DNA from: Gnetum montanum
Lineage: Eukaryota > Streptophyta > Gnetopsida > Gnetales > Gnetaceae
Assembly: GCA_015680685.1 (NCBI GenBank)
Contig: MNCI01024055.1
Coordinates: 7,364 to 71,363 of the forward strand
Length of the DNA: 64,000 nucleotides
Direction: 5' to 3'
Shown: positions 20,819-32,755 of the stretch, piece after piece
Layout of the letters: each line of letters begins with the position of its first letter
How positions within the stretch are numbered: the first letter of the stretch is position 1
Made by a program: the position numbers and the translations under genes
Notes under the pieces: generated by a model
What the model was told of the DNA's origin: nothing
Seen by the model: the letters and a program-made list of their open reading frames with translations, nothing else
Database searches by the model: none

Positions 20819-21163
20819 AGATGTTATGACACAAAAATAACATATGTATATAGTATTATGTAAATATTACTAGTAATTATGCTTTATTTATATTTGAAAC
20901 ATTATCTTTCCTTCAAATGAGGCAAGTGGAAGCATACAAGTGAAACAAGTGGAATTCTACAAGTTTGACAAGTGGAGAGGGTGACTAATCCACCACTTGG
21001 TGAGGATTGTGACAAATGGTTTGAATGCCTAAAAAGAAGGAAGCTTGGTTGAAGACACTTGGATGGGAGTTCAAATTTTTGGCACCTATAAAAGGAGGGT
21101 TAGATTGCTTAAGATTTCATCATCTTTCATTTCAAGTTTGGTAGTGAAGATTAAAGAGAGCTA
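20819..21163 (+). promoter_or_regulatory. Element A spacer with TATA box before the extra ORF
   Basis: No coding sequence. It holds short direct repeats of CAAGTGGA and, at 21087-21093, TATAAAA in CCTATAAAAGGAGGG. That is 71 bp before the ATG of the extra ORF, a good core-promoter distance for a plant gene. Confidence 0.5.
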
Positions 21164-21676
21164 ATGGAGTTTAAGAGAGCAATGAGAAAGCCTTTTATTC
21201 CATATGTGATGGGATGTTGCCCTGAGCATGTATTGAAGGCCTATCTAAAGGCTAAATCTTGTGGAGCTCCAGAGGAATGCCCTTTTATGGCTTGGCTATC
21301 CGATGAATTTTCTTTTCTCACTTGGGGTTTGGATATTGAGTCCAATGTTTGGGGGCAATATCAAGATTGCTCCAAAGATGAAGAAAAGGAAGAAGAGCCA
21401 CCAACTCATGGAAAGTCATCATGGGGATGGAGAGAAGCTTTGGCTACTCAAGAAGAAAATGAAGGAAGCAATGGAGAAGAACAAAAGAGCTCTTCCAAAC
21501 AAGAAAATGAGGAAAAGCTTGAAGAGAAAGCTTCATCAAATCAAGGTGAGAGCTCCACCAAACAAGAAGACAACAAGACCGTCTACATCACATCAAAAAT
21601 CTCTTATGAAGAGGTGAAGGAGATGAGGATTCCCAGTAGGGTAACCCTCACAATTCAGTTTCCATCCCAAGGGTAG
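21164..21676 (+). CDS. Extra 170-residue ORF between integrase and 3' LTR of element A, unknown function
   Basis: An intact 170-codon frame in the position where some Ty3/gypsy elements carry an env-like or accessory ORF. I do not recognise it. The first 65 residues look folded (KPFIPYVMGCCPEHVL, CPFMAWLSDEFSFLTWGLD) with five cysteines; the rest is very rich in Glu, Lys, Ser and Gln (KDEEKEEEPP, QEENEEKLEEK) and probably disordered. There is no transmembrane segment or signal peptide, so it is not an envelope-like protein. It is preceded by a TATA box and a 70 bp leader. It is the only element-borne frame here without a stop, which may mean selection or chance over 510 bp. Confidence 0.55.
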   Translation: MEFKRAMRKPFIPYVMGCCPEHVLKAYLKAKSCGAPEECPFMAWLSDEFSFLTWGLDIESNVWGQYQDCSKDEEKEEEPPTHGKSSWGWREALATQEENEGSNGEEQKSSSKQENEEKLEEKASSNQGESSTKQEDNKTVYITSKISYEEVKEMRIPSRVTLTIQFPSQG

Positions 21677-21881
21677 TCCATTGAAGGACTTGATAATGTA
21701 TAGTTGTATGTACAGTTTGATTTTCTCTAGGAATAAGGTTTTTGTCCCATCTCACCCTATGTTAAATGGAAATTTTCGTCAAAAAAATATTTCTTCTTGA
21801 ATGTAAAAATTCAATGAAATTTCATGATGTTTTAGTTTGGAATTGTGGCTGCATAAGTTTATTTAAGTTTGGGGGCAGAAA
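21677..21881 (+). other. Element A 3' region with polypurine tract
   Basis: Non-coding. AAGTTTGGGGGCAGAAA (about 21865-21881) directly precedes the LTR start TGTTGG; such a G-rich tract is the usual plus-strand primer of plant Ty3/gypsy elements. Confidence 0.75.
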
Positions 21882-22569
21882 TGTTGGCACATTTGGCCAT
21901 TTCATGAAGCAGGCTTAAATAGTTGAGATTTTTTTTTGAAGAAGTAGCTAAATTTACAGTTTTAGAAGAGGAGAATAAGTGAACAAAAGGCATTTTCATG
22001 TTTAAAAAGATTGGAGCAAACTTACACAGCCCTGTGTTGTTCTACTTTTATAATTCACTGAGGTTTACAGATGAATATTGCAAATTCAGCAGTCTGGTGC
22101 AGGGTGAAGTTATTTCTCCTGTATAATTCAAGAATATATTGTTTAAAACTTCAAGGCTGAGCAAGATACTTATCTCTGTAAGCAAGATGTTTTTTCTCTG
22201 CAATAGAAAGGAAAAAGTGGAATATTGCAAACTAAAGGAGGTGCTCTGCATTATTGTAAGAGCACAATTTCAAATAATGCAGAAACAGGATTGTTCAAAG
22301 GTTGCCCCAGCATTTTGCCACTAGAATCCCCATTCTCTGTGACCATTGCTGTCCTGAAAAATATAAGAATATAAAAACAAAAATTTGCAATGACAAGAAG
22401 CCAGAGAGGGCCTCCAAAACAGCACTATACAAAAACGCAAGAATATTCAAAAACAGATTTGGAAATGGGTTATGCCCTGTTAAACCCCAATTCGTTTTGC
22501 AGGTCGTGGCAGTTTTTGTTTGTTTTTTTTTGCAGGCTAACACAGAAGGTTCCTGCTGGATAAAGCAAA

Positions 22570-22641
22570 CAGAAAAACGTAGGAAGCCCCACACAGAAAA
22601 ACGCAGGAAGCCCAACACAGAAAAACGCAGGAAGCCCCAAA
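22570..22641 (+). repeat. 24-bp tandem repeat, three copies, in U3 of element A LTR
   Basis: Three head-to-tail copies starting CAGAAAAACG(T/C)AGGAAG. They lie upstream of the TATA box. Confidence 0.8.
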
Positions 22642-23352
22642 TCAGTTTTGAGGGCAAAACAGGAAAATCTCCAACAATGAAATGCTGAGCGCTTTGTTCT
22701 TTGACACAAAACGGAAAACCCTTCTTCTTCAACACGTGACAACAAAGCCAGATGTGGTTGCCAAGCATTCTCTTGCGGTGATCGTCAGTTACGATCTTGC
22801 AGGGCCCTGTTGGGTGGGGGCAGTTTGAATCGGTGCAGATTCTCGGTAGAAAAAAAAGGAGAAAGAACGTTTCCTGGAACTGTGATGAAACCTCCATGGT
22901 GACGCGTGATTTTTACAGGCAAGACCAAGGTTTTAATCACAAACTTTGCCGCTAACATTCACAAACTTTTCACCAAGATACATATAAAATAAACATTAAT
23001 CTATAGCTTCACGGGAGTATCGGTGGTTTAATCAAACATATATATACACATATTATGACCATTGAAATACTTATAATGTGAAACCTTGATTTAGAGACTT
23101 GCTTCCAATTATCCCAAGTTACGAAATATATTATCTAAATGCCATTGAAGATTTGCAACTTTAATTGTCCTATAAAGTCCTCATTATATTAAAGTTAGCA
23201 TATAATGCTCCTCATTTTATGCATAACTTCCTAACTCCCTAACTACCTAACCTTCTCCTAACTTATCTTCTAATTGGTTAGTCAAGTTACTTGAGAGAAA
23301 AGTTAGGAGAGATATTTTTGAAATTGTAACTTCCCTACCTACCTTGGAATCC

Positions 23353-23360
23353 TATAAATA
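23353..23360 (+). promoter_or_regulatory. TATA box of element A 3' LTR
   Basis: CCTATAAATAGGC, a near-palindromic plant TATA context, about 1.47 kb into the LTR. Confidence 0.65.
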
Positions 23361-24552
23361 GGCTTCAAGGGTCAAGGGAGAAGAGGAGAAAGAAGGAGCA
23401 TCATCATCACACTTGGAAGATTTGTAAAGAAGATTGTTTGCAAGATGGCTTGCTAGAATAAAGATTTCAGCCTCTTTGTTATGGTCCTATGAGTAATGCA
23501 TTTCATTTTTTGTTTTGTTTAAATTGCTTAGCTAGTGGTTTAGATAGTATCATCCTTGGTAAGTAATTTTGGGATTTTTAGATTGCTTTTATTGTTCTTG
23601 TTACCCGATAGAAATTTCTGTTAAAATTTTGCCATAGAAGTGCTAGTGAATGAAAGCCTTAAGAGCATTTTAGTAGTAAATTTCGTTATTGTGCAATGTT
23701 TGGGAACTGCTATTGGGTTGTTGGAAGAGAGCCTCTGTTTGTAGTCACGCTGTGGAACAATTTAGTAGCTAAGAGGGTTCAGAAAATCTTTGGTATTTTG
23801 ATGGGACCAGAATAACTTCTTTATCTTTAAAGTGATTTTTTGTGTTATTTCAATCAGAGATTGTCAAGTCTTTTAAAGTTTATGTTTGAATGCAATCGAT
23901 GGCATCTATTGTCTAGTCAAAGTGGAGTCTCGTACGTGGTAGTTTACGCAGCGAGGTAGCACAATAGGATTTTCTTGAAGATATTGCTTGGTTGAGCCTT
24001 GGAAGTTTGAACAATTCGTAGATATTGAATTTGGAATAACTTTATTGCGAAGTGTTTACTCGTGTCATTTTACCTTGCTTAAATATTTGAGGTTCACACA
24101 ACTCTACTTTCTTTTCTTTTCTGTCTATTTCCATTGAATCTTGCTCTATTTCTAGTTTTCTTGTGGAACTATATCTCTCTATGGGGAAAATTAGGAGTAG
24201 ATTTGCGAAGTTGTGCTCAAATGTTTATACAAAATTTTATTTGTTACAAGCAGGTATTATAGGGACCTCATAGACTAGGTAGTTTGAACAAAATAGGAAA
24301 CTATAAATAACTCACAGTACTGGACAAAGTTGGCTGAATCTCTTTAAAGTAAAGTCATTTGTAGTTCACACACAACGAAATTGTCACATTTCATACAACC
24401 GCACGCCGCAACAGCACACACACATACTCACATTAACTACTGAGTTATTTGGAGGTATCTGGGCCTTGGTGTAGCCAGAGACCAGCAGGCACCTAAATCC
24501 TGTTCGAGGACACTCGTTGGCGGTCGCATCCCAAACGGTCACCAACAGTTAG

Positions 24553-24672
24553 CTTATACTAAAATCCTCAAGTAATAAAGGAGAAAATCAATGTTTAAGT
24601 TTGTCAAGTAANCTTATACTAAAATCCTCAAGTGATAAAGGAGAAAATCAATGTTTAAGTTTGTCAAGTAAA
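24553..24672. repeat. 60-bp tandem duplication with an N
   Basis: The 60 bases starting CTTATACTAAAATCC at 24553 recur at 24613 with one substitution. The base at 24612, right at the junction, is n. This probably marks an assembly join between overlapping pieces, just after the element A LTR. Confidence 0.85.
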
Positions 24673-24689
24673 GGAGAATATGTAAGCCT

Positions 24690-25340
24690 ATCTCTACTTA
24701 AAGCTTTTGAAAAAATATCACCTCTTTACTCTTTTATTAAAATGTAAGATAGATTTGGTGTTTATAATTTCACTCAGGCACAAAGAAAATGATATTTAAT
24801 TTCAATATATTTAGTTTTTCCATGAAAAATAGAATTTTTATATATAGACATAGCAACATTATTATTAGAGTAAATAGTGATGGGATTAGAAAATACAATA
24901 CCGAAGAGCTTTATTACTTTTTGCATCTATAAAATTTGTCCAATAGCTAGTAGTTACGTACTGAGCTTCTACTAACAATAATGCAACAAAGCTATACTTT
25001 TTGCTCAACTAAGATATCAATTTTTTTCCAAGAAAGTGTCAACTCCCATTGGTAAATCTTTGATCATCTCTATTATTAGCCTAATGAGCATGTGTGAGCT
25101 TGTGGCTCAAATTTTTTGCTTCTTAGATACTACATCCCATGATTTCCATTATCTTTCAAATTGCATAAAATTCTTTTAGTTGCTACAAAATGTGATTCTT
25201 TCAGATCTACCTAGAATTGAGAAATTAAGCCCATTACATAAGCTATTTCTAATCTACTTATTGTTGCATAGTAAAGGCTTCTCACAATGAATCTCTAAAG
25301 AGTAATCTTAGCCTTCTTTTTTTCCTTGTCCTAACAAAGG
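24690..25340 (-). pseudogene. Ty1/copia RT-RNase H remnant
   Basis: The minus strand, in shifting frames, gives fragments typical of copia pol: ISRLEIAYVMGLISQF and ESHFVATKRILCNLK (end of RT), then a region matching the RNase H end (LLAIGQILW-like, then KTKYIEIKYHFL-like). Many stops and frameshifts. No LTRs found. Confidence 0.65.
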
Positions 25341-25818
25341 TGTACATGTGTATTCTAGGAAGTAGGACAAACTTTAGGTTGATTCATGCAAAATCATTTG
25401 AACATTTGCCAAATATACTTTTTTCAAGAGATAAAAGTGTCCCTTTTTTACTTATTGTATATGCAAATCTAGAAAGCCACATCAGCACATGAGGACTCAT
25501 GGTTCACTCATGGTGGTAGGTAAACATTTTCAAAAGCTTTCCAACAAATCCAAGATCCTCTCAAAACTCCAAATAACAAGTTATGAGCTTTCAAATTTGA
25601 ACAAAAAAATCAAAATTTTCACCATGACTCATGTTTAAGGCATGGTAAACACCATGACCGATGGTGAGCTTACCACAACCTATGGTATCTCAATTTTTTA
25701 AAATATACATGAACCATAACTCATGGTCTAATATATATTAAATTTTTTGAATGATTTTTGACTCAAAAAAAAAAATCTAAGATGAATTCTTTTACTTCCA
25801 TCTTTCAAAAATCCTAAT
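25341..25818. other. AT-rich segment without recognised feature
   Basis: It contains repeated ACTCATGGT and ACCATGA words but no coding or element signal I can support. Confidence 0.4.
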
Positions 25819-26245
25819 TGATGAGTGGTGAGGTACCCCTACGCCGAACCATATGAATCACAAGTGTTCATGTGTAATTTGGTCAAATTCTGCAGACCTT
25901 AAGTTCTGAAGTACAATAGTTCTAAGATGTGAAATCTAATCCAAACAATCATTGTCTTCTCAATTCCACTTGTGAGGCACAAGTATATCGTTAAGTGCAA
26001 CTGAGGTATATGATTTTTATCATTTTATATTTTATAAGTGTAATCACCTAAAATAAGAATGAAAGGTAGAGGAATTTAATATCTAATTAATCTACTACCT
26101 AGATAGCTTAACACAAGTACCCATTCCCACTCTTCAAACACATCCTGAATGTGTATAGCATTGCTAGGTTACTGAATGTTAAGCATTTCTGGGTTACCAA
26201 GTGTTACATGTATGTTTGAAGTAGTCATGCTTGTGTTTATTAACA
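25819..26245 (-). repeat. Diverged end fragment of a B-type LTR
   Basis: Starts TGATGAGTGGTGAGGTACC and follows the first 430 bp of the LTR that begins at 26263 (shared GGTACCCCTA, TTGTCTTC, CCCATTCCCACT). It lies head-to-tail just before that LTR, so it is a truncated LTR or an older partial copy. Confidence 0.7.
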
Positions 26246-27067
26246 ATTAGAAATTAATTGTTGATGAGAGACAAGGTACCCCTATGCCCAACCATATTAA
26301 TCACAAAGTGTTCACGCGTGATTTGGTCGAATTCCATGTACTTCATCGTTTTCAGTGCACTAGCCCTTTAGGAAGTGAATCTAGCCTTACGGTTAATCAT
26401 TGTCTTCCCAATTACACTTGTGACATTTTTGATATGGTTAAGTGTAACTAAGGCATTCAATTTTTATCATTTATTTGTGTTTTATAGATTAGTGCTCAAA
26501 TATGGATAAAAGTAATTTGATTAAATAATATAAATTAATTAATTAACTAATCATTTAACTAACCCTAACATAAGTATCCATTCCCACTTTCCATACACAT
26601 TTTGAATCCATGTATCTGCTATTGGGAAACCAAGCACTATGCTACTAGGCATACCAAGCAATAATGCTATTGGGATTACCAAGCAAATACATGTTATGCT
26701 TAAAGTAGTCGTACTTATGTATTCAATTTATCTAGCTTAATAACCTCATTAAATTATTGGCTAGAAAATATTTACAAAATAATTGAGAAAAATTAACAAA
26801 TAATTGAAAACATTAAATGCATAAAAAAATAGCTAATCTATCCAAAGTGCTACAAGGTTTATTAGAAAGCTCATCTTTATTACTGCACACACTATCGTGT
26901 TTAGGTACAACAATGCTCAAATAAAGATTCATACACTCAATGATTCCTATTATGGACACTTAGGGAAAAAATTCTCACTTTCAAATGGAAAAAAATGCAA
27001 GAGTTTCACTGCTACTAAAATCTAGATTGCCATAAATGTAGTTAGAATTATGCTGTGTTGATGGGGC

Positions 27068-27122
27068 TTTATCGATGAGGCCTTGTCAACATGGTCAACT
27101 TCATCGACAAGGCCTCATCAAC
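27068..27122. repeat. Inverted repeat GATGAGGCCTTGTC / GACAAGGCCTCATC
   Basis: A 14-bp perfect stem within the B LTR, separated by about 25 bases. Related words occur at 30726-30800. Confidence 0.75.
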
Positions 27123-27399
27123 ATAGCCAACCAATGAAAACTCATCATATCCCCATGGCTGAATGAAAACTTGTCCTCGAGTTTGTTTACAAAATTGGGA
27201 AGGTATGGGATTATTCATTGACTTCTTTTCAACAAAACAACTGACTAACTTTGACCAAAAAAAATGGAATGCTTGGGTATACATATTAATACATTACAAA
27301 AATGGTGGTGTTCAGGACATAAAATTGAACGCCATGACATAACTCTTCAAAAATTGAACAACATGGTCTTTGATAGTGTGAAGCTTGTTGGAGAAGATC

Positions 27400-30230
27400 C
27401 CAAGTAGTGGTTGTTCCTAAGGCTTCGAGGGACCCTTACTATCTTCATGAACTAGTGGTAGTTAAGGTAGTTGCAGTTGTCCTATTGCTACTGCAACTTT
27501 AGGTAGGAGGCGGAAAGCATCCAGTAGTGCTTTCATTTTTTCCTCCTTACTCCTAGGATCATGCACTGTCCATGTAGATTTCCCAATGTGGGTTGAAATG
27601 GGCACATCCCAAGGACATGAGATTAATGGAAACAACTCCTTGACATTGATGAACCATGCAGTGAACTATTTGCATTCAATGTTGAATGCTCGAACTATGT
27701 TCTCTAGCTTCTGATAGTCATTCATTCATCTAGCTAGGTCCTTAGAAATGGATCATTGATTTGTGAATCATCCTTTAAGGACTTTGAGTTTAGTGTTAGT
27801 AGTCTTAAGCTTCTACATGGTGTCTTTGTGGTGCTTGAACTTAGCCTCGTATAGTAAATACAAGCTAGCGACTTCTTTCTCCAATTCTAATCGCGGTTGT
27901 TTCGATATTAGCATTACTAGGTTCACATAACAAAGATTGGTCAACTTCATATACTCTTATCATTTCTTTGATCTGCAACTTCTTCAAGTGGATCTCTACT
28001 TTGTTGTAGGTATCAACCCCATCAAGGATGAATTACCACATCTCTCTTCCTTACTAGAGTTGCTGAAGGGCTTCATTCACTTTAGCCTTTTCCATATAGA
28101 TTTTTTTTCATTAATTTCCTTTTGCAAGCCAACTTGGTCCATGTAGTAATTTTTCACTCTCTCAAATTTGAGTGCTTCATTCTTCTAGGTAATAATCTCA
28201 ATAGTAGACTTTTGTCGTGAGGTGTGTACCTCCTCCATTGACAGATTACAATTTTTTGTGGTTAATTTCCTTAGTTCAATATTCACCTTGGAAAGCTACT
28301 CCTAATATTGATGAATGGACTCTTGCATTTGATCTCTTTGAGTATCAACATTTCATAGGCTATGATTTTGTGCATTCAATGCTTCATTCTCTTGGTGCAT
28401 CTGATTCAAGTCCTTTTTGATTGAGTGCATTTTAGCTTCTACCACAGATTGTTTAAAGATGGTCATTATTGATTCCTCCTTAGCCTTTTGAAACCATTCT
28501 TGAAGCTGTTTGATAGCTTCATCTCTTGTCATTGTTAGGCTGAGGATTACTTGTTCTGCAAACCAGCCATGAAGTTTAGTAACCTTTGGGGCCAAGCATT
28601 GATTTTTCTCTTGGGTTGTTTTTAGTTGCCCCTCCAAAATGATGCATCTGCTCATTGCATTTAGCAACTTAGACTAGGTTGGAGTGATCTCCGAGAGATC
28701 AAGGATGTCCAAAGTTAGTTGCTCAACTCCTACTAATTGTTCTAACAACTATCCATGTTGGGCTACATTCAAGTTTTTGCTAATCATGCATGCAGATGTC
28801 TACACATCTTGGAGTGCAGATACATCTAGTAAAAATGTCGTAGGTGCATTCAGTGCTTTAGCTACATGGTCAACTATCACTTCTACCACTATCTCGTACC
28901 CTTGGTGCTACATCATCAAGATAGTTGCCTCTTTATCTTCCTCCAACCTCACTGAGAAAGTGGTAGCATTTCTAGAGATTTCTAGGAATAGATGGTATGT
29001 TGCTTGTGACATCATCACCTCTTGAGCATTGGGAGATGACCTTGAAGATAGCTATATTCTTTGGGTAGAGAAAATGGGACTACCCCTCTCCATTTGACTA
29101 ACTATTTTGGCCACCTCCTTAAGGTGACTCATTGCTGGCCGATACATAGATGGATACACCCCACTTGTTCTTGCTTATTACTCTTCTTTTCTTAAGAGCT
29201 ATTCTTGGATTTCACACAAATGCTTAAGGACTATGCAGGCCTTTGGTGTTGTCTCCTCAGCAGGTGGTGGTGGTGGTAGCTCCTCTTCTTGAGTGGTTTT
29301 TGGTGTCTTATCCTTCATGATTTCCGTTCATGAGGCCAAGGAAGCATACCTAATAGTGTTATTTGAATAGCGAACAATACCTACTCTCTTGCATAGTTTC
29401 CTAATAAGGCACAGATAGGGCAGGGTTTCCATTCCATGTTTGTTCTCCTTGAAGCACTTTTTTATCTCCAAATAAATCAATTATGGAAGGTTAATAGGAA
29501 ATTTCCTACTTAGAGCAATGCATGCTTAGGTAGAGAAAGTAGTCACCTTACTTAGCTTCGTCATTGGATTGAGATGATAGGCCATAATCTTGAAATAAAT
29601 TTTCTCCACCAGTGTGAGTGCACCATATTCCTTACAGTCTACCTCGTAGCATCACTGAGTCCATTTCCTTTTTCCCTTAAGATCACCTTTTGTTGATATT
29701 TTAGCCAATTGTGTTTCAATGTCTAGCAACCACAATGCCTATGCAATAGCCTCTGCCAAGTAGGACACTTGAATGTCCTTGATTTTTACAATGGACCCTA
29801 GCCTTCTGCTACTTCAAAAGAGATAGCTCTCTTCCATGTACCATTCTCCACTAGACACGATGACTTGCCACATGAGAGAGGTTTATAATTTCGTTTTGAC
29901 ATCCTATGGAGCTTTTTCCAAAAATGGCCCAAATTTTATCTCTTAACAAACTAATCTTTAGATTTCTCAAGACTTGATGATGTCTAGGCAGGCTTGAGTT
30001 AGATTGACCTCAAGCCTTGGCATAGTTCAAGGTGCTTCTCCTTACTAGGATTGTTCAGTAGACACTTTTTCCTCTAGAATCTATCAAACAAATTCCACTT
30101 CAAGTTCCTCACAAAGAGGTCTTGTTGCATGGGTTAAATCTTGTTTTTCTTAGCCTTGTTTCTGTTGGTCCCTTCTAGCTTTGGGTCATTTCTCCTATGG
30201 TTGTGAGGATTCTCCTTTCTATGGATGCCT
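27400..30230 (-). pseudogene. Decayed coiled-coil / plant-transposon-protein-like gene inside the B LTR
   Basis: The minus strand carries a long broken frame: an N-terminal region with ETLPYLCLIRKLCKRVGI (reminiscent of plant transposon-protein families, in which a PxLIxxLC motif is followed by a Val/Ile), then a Pro-rich linker (EEELPPPPPPAEETTP), then a coiled coil. The coiled-coil part 28667-28353 is open for 104 codons (EAIKQLQEWFQKAKEE, KDLNQMHQENEALNAQ). The partner LTR lacks the whole block. Family assignment is tentative; presence of a decayed coding region is fairly sure. Direction is the same as element B. Confidence 0.5.
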
Positions 30231-30725
30231 TTTCTTGGGTTCCATATGTAATCACAATAAGACCATGGATTAGTAATCATTGTGTAACCTTAAAACAATT
30301 GGGATACCTTAACTCTTGAGGATAGTCACACTTGGCTAAGTTGTGAATATGGCTAACTTAATTAAATTCATTATTATTTTTATTTATGTATTATCATTGA
30401 TAAATTATTCCAGAGGTTATTGGAAGGGTTAACTATTGAAAGAGTTGATATTTTTATATTGTTATGGTTACTAACCATTGGGGGAAGTTAGAAAAAATTT
30501 TCAAAAATTTCATCAGAAACCTTAAGGTTTATAGTTCCCATGATAAAGTTCTTATGTTTAGTAAGTGCAAAATCAAAAAACGGAGTGATTTGAACAAATG
30601 ATTTAGAATTTATGAACTCTAGAAGGTTTTGGGCTTTGAAAAATTGCAAAAATTACTTGTTTGTTTTGAGAAAATTGTGAAAAATTCCAAAGTGTCTAGT
30701 CATATATATAGTACTTTTGCTTTGC

Positions 30726-30745
30726 ATCGATGAGGCCTCATCGAT
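30726..30745. repeat. 20-bp perfect palindrome
   Basis: ATCGATGAGGCCTCATCGAT within the B LTR, followed within 60 bp by two further imperfect GATGAGGCCTC words. Confidence 0.85.
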
Positions 30746-31484
30746 AGGGCCTCATTGACATGGTTGGTTGCATTGATGAGGCCTCGTTGATGTAACTATT
30801 GATCACCATTGACTTCTATTAACTTTGGTCAAACTTTTAAAATACAAGGAATTTTTTTGATGAAATTGGGAGCAAATGAAAGCTTAGAAGACCAAGAATA
30901 ATATGAAATCATGGGAAGAGGGTGTTGAAGATCATAAATTTGAGAAAATGGAGATAATTGATTTAATGAATGAATGAAATAAAAGATTAAGGAGTACTAA
31001 GTAGTTTATACAATGGAAAATACAAAAGATAGGATTGTAGCGATGTCAAAGGTAAAGAACCTGAACTAATTAAGCCAAAAGCTATGCAAGTAGGTCCTTT
31101 CCATAGTAGGCTCATGTCCTTTTTGCCCTTGCATAACCTCAACTAAAGGGTCTATGGGCCTCATAGTTGATTTAATGATCATGACACATTAAGAACTAAC
31201 CCAAAAGAATCCACTCAAGAATCCTAACACATCAGACTAAGACATGGAGCATAACATAAAACTCGGTAGTGAGGTGAATTATGGTAGCATGGATGGATGA
31301 TAGATAAGGTGCAATGGAGTTTCAAATTAAGATCATAAAAAGTCCCTTGTAAAATTTGTGGCTAAAATGACATGAGAAGTTCCATCCTCAAACTAGACCA
31401 AAGCCATCTACTTTTAGTGACTTCACATCACCACTCTAAGACTGATCCATCCACTCGAGACACAAAAGTGCTTCCACAAAACAA

Positions 31485-31576
31485 CCACTATTCCACAAAT
31501 AGGAGAGAGAGGAGTAGGAAATGAGAGAGAGAGAGAGAGAGAGAGAATTGCACAAATAGGAGAGAGAGGAGTAGGA

Positions 31577-31621
<45 letters not shown>

Positions 31622-31785
31622 CACAAATAGGAGAGAGAGGAGTAGGAAGTGAGAGAGAGAGAGAGAGAGAGAGACAAAGAGAAGAGAGAGAGGGGGGGAG
31701 AGAGAGAGAGAGAGAGAGAGAATTCCACAAATACGAGAGAGAGGAGTAGGAAGTGAGAGAGAGAGAGAGAGAGAGAGAGGGCCTT
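31485..31785. repeat. GA microsatellite with four larger units
   Basis: Runs of (GA)n alternate with copies of CACAAATAGGAGAGAGAGG and GAGTAGGAAGT, so a unit of 60-115 bp is itself repeated. The partner LTR has a single unexpanded unit near 60320-60355. Minus-strand Ser/Leu frames over it are not genes. Confidence 0.9.
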
Positions 31786-32661
31786 AGTTAGAGGGAACCT
31801 TTAGGCATAGGTGCATGTCTTTCAAATTCCATTACCAGTGCTTGTAGCCCTTTAATTTTTTCAAGAGGTGTGCTTTGAATTCCCATAGTTTTTTTTGAAA
31901 TGGAAACCACACCATGAAAAGACTTATTCATGTTGAAGGGGTGTGCTTTGAATTCCCATCTTTTTTATTTTTTTTATGTTTTTTTCAAATGATGGGAATC
32001 ACACCATGCAATGATGTTATTTGTTTTCCTATCATTGGGTGGTATGGAATAGTAAGACATCCACAAAAAGAAAAAAGAAAAAAGAAAAAAGCACTCAAGC
32101 ACTCAAGCAAGAAGAAGAGTACAAAGAGTACTGAATCCCCTTGAAGTCGCACCCTTTACAACCATTTGGATCCTTCCTAATTTTGGAACACCCAGGTCAC
32201 TAATTGATTAAAAGTTTCTTTAATGAAAAGGGATCTCAAATTCCTAGAATAAGGAAAACCATAAAGGTCATTGGATGGGCAGATGATGTGGACTCACAAC
32301 ATGTTCCATGAAAAGTAAACCATTTGAAAAGTCATTAGACATCAAAATTCAAAAATAGAAATCAAACATTGATAATCACACATTAACCTCAAACCATCAT
32401 TAGTAAACAACAACAACAACATTGTGTCCTATGATAATAAAGCAAATTTATTAGAAAAAATGAGAAAATACCACACTTAAAAATGGAAACAAAATAAATT
32501 AAAATAAATAAGAAAGTGTAAAATAATTAGGAAAGTGAAAATTTACTCAAAAAATGGTATAAAATTAGAAAAATTAGAAAATAAAAAATTTGTAAGATGA
32601 AAAATGTGAAAAAAAGGCAGAAAAACTGAGAGGCCATGGTAAAGGTTAGCATGGATATCCA

Positions 32662-32755
32662 TCTCCCCCATGACTTAGTTAGAGAGAGGAGATCCAAAAA
32701 ATAGAATGTGGTTGTCCATCTATTGAGGTGATAGTTACACTAGCCAATCTTTATT
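32662..32755 (-). other. Element B 3' end with polypurine tract
   Basis: The minus strand reads CATGGGGGAGA directly before the LTR start TGGATATCC. The same tract, CATGGGGAAGA, stands before the right LTR (61172-61182). Confidence 0.65.

Larger units (their letters stand above)
21882..24547 (+). repeat. 3' LTR of element A
   Basis: Starts TGTTGG after the polypurine tract and ends CCAACA, a perfect 6-bp terminal inverted repeat; about 2,666 bp. TATAAATA at 23353-23360 within CCTATAAATAGGC marks the promoter. The 5' LTR would be left of the window, so the target duplication (candidate gttag) cannot be tested. Open frames inside are not genes. Confidence 0.85.
26263..32661 (-). repeat. Left (3') LTR of element B, with an internal cargo gene
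   Basis: The outer parts match 58013-61171: start TGATGAGAGACAAGG, shared segments at 26263-27390 and 30235-32661, and the end next to a purine tract. It is twice as long as its partner because of about 2.8 kb (27400-30230) encoding a protein on the minus strand and an expanded GA array. Divergence is high, so the insertion is old. Confidence 0.75.

Noticed and set aside
22295-22897. 200-codon minus-strand frame in the element A LTR
   Set aside because: It contains the 24-bp tandem repeat and low-complexity runs, sits in U3 and has no recognisable domain.
31423-31730. Minus-strand Ser/Leu frames
   Set aside because: Translation of the GA microsatellite.
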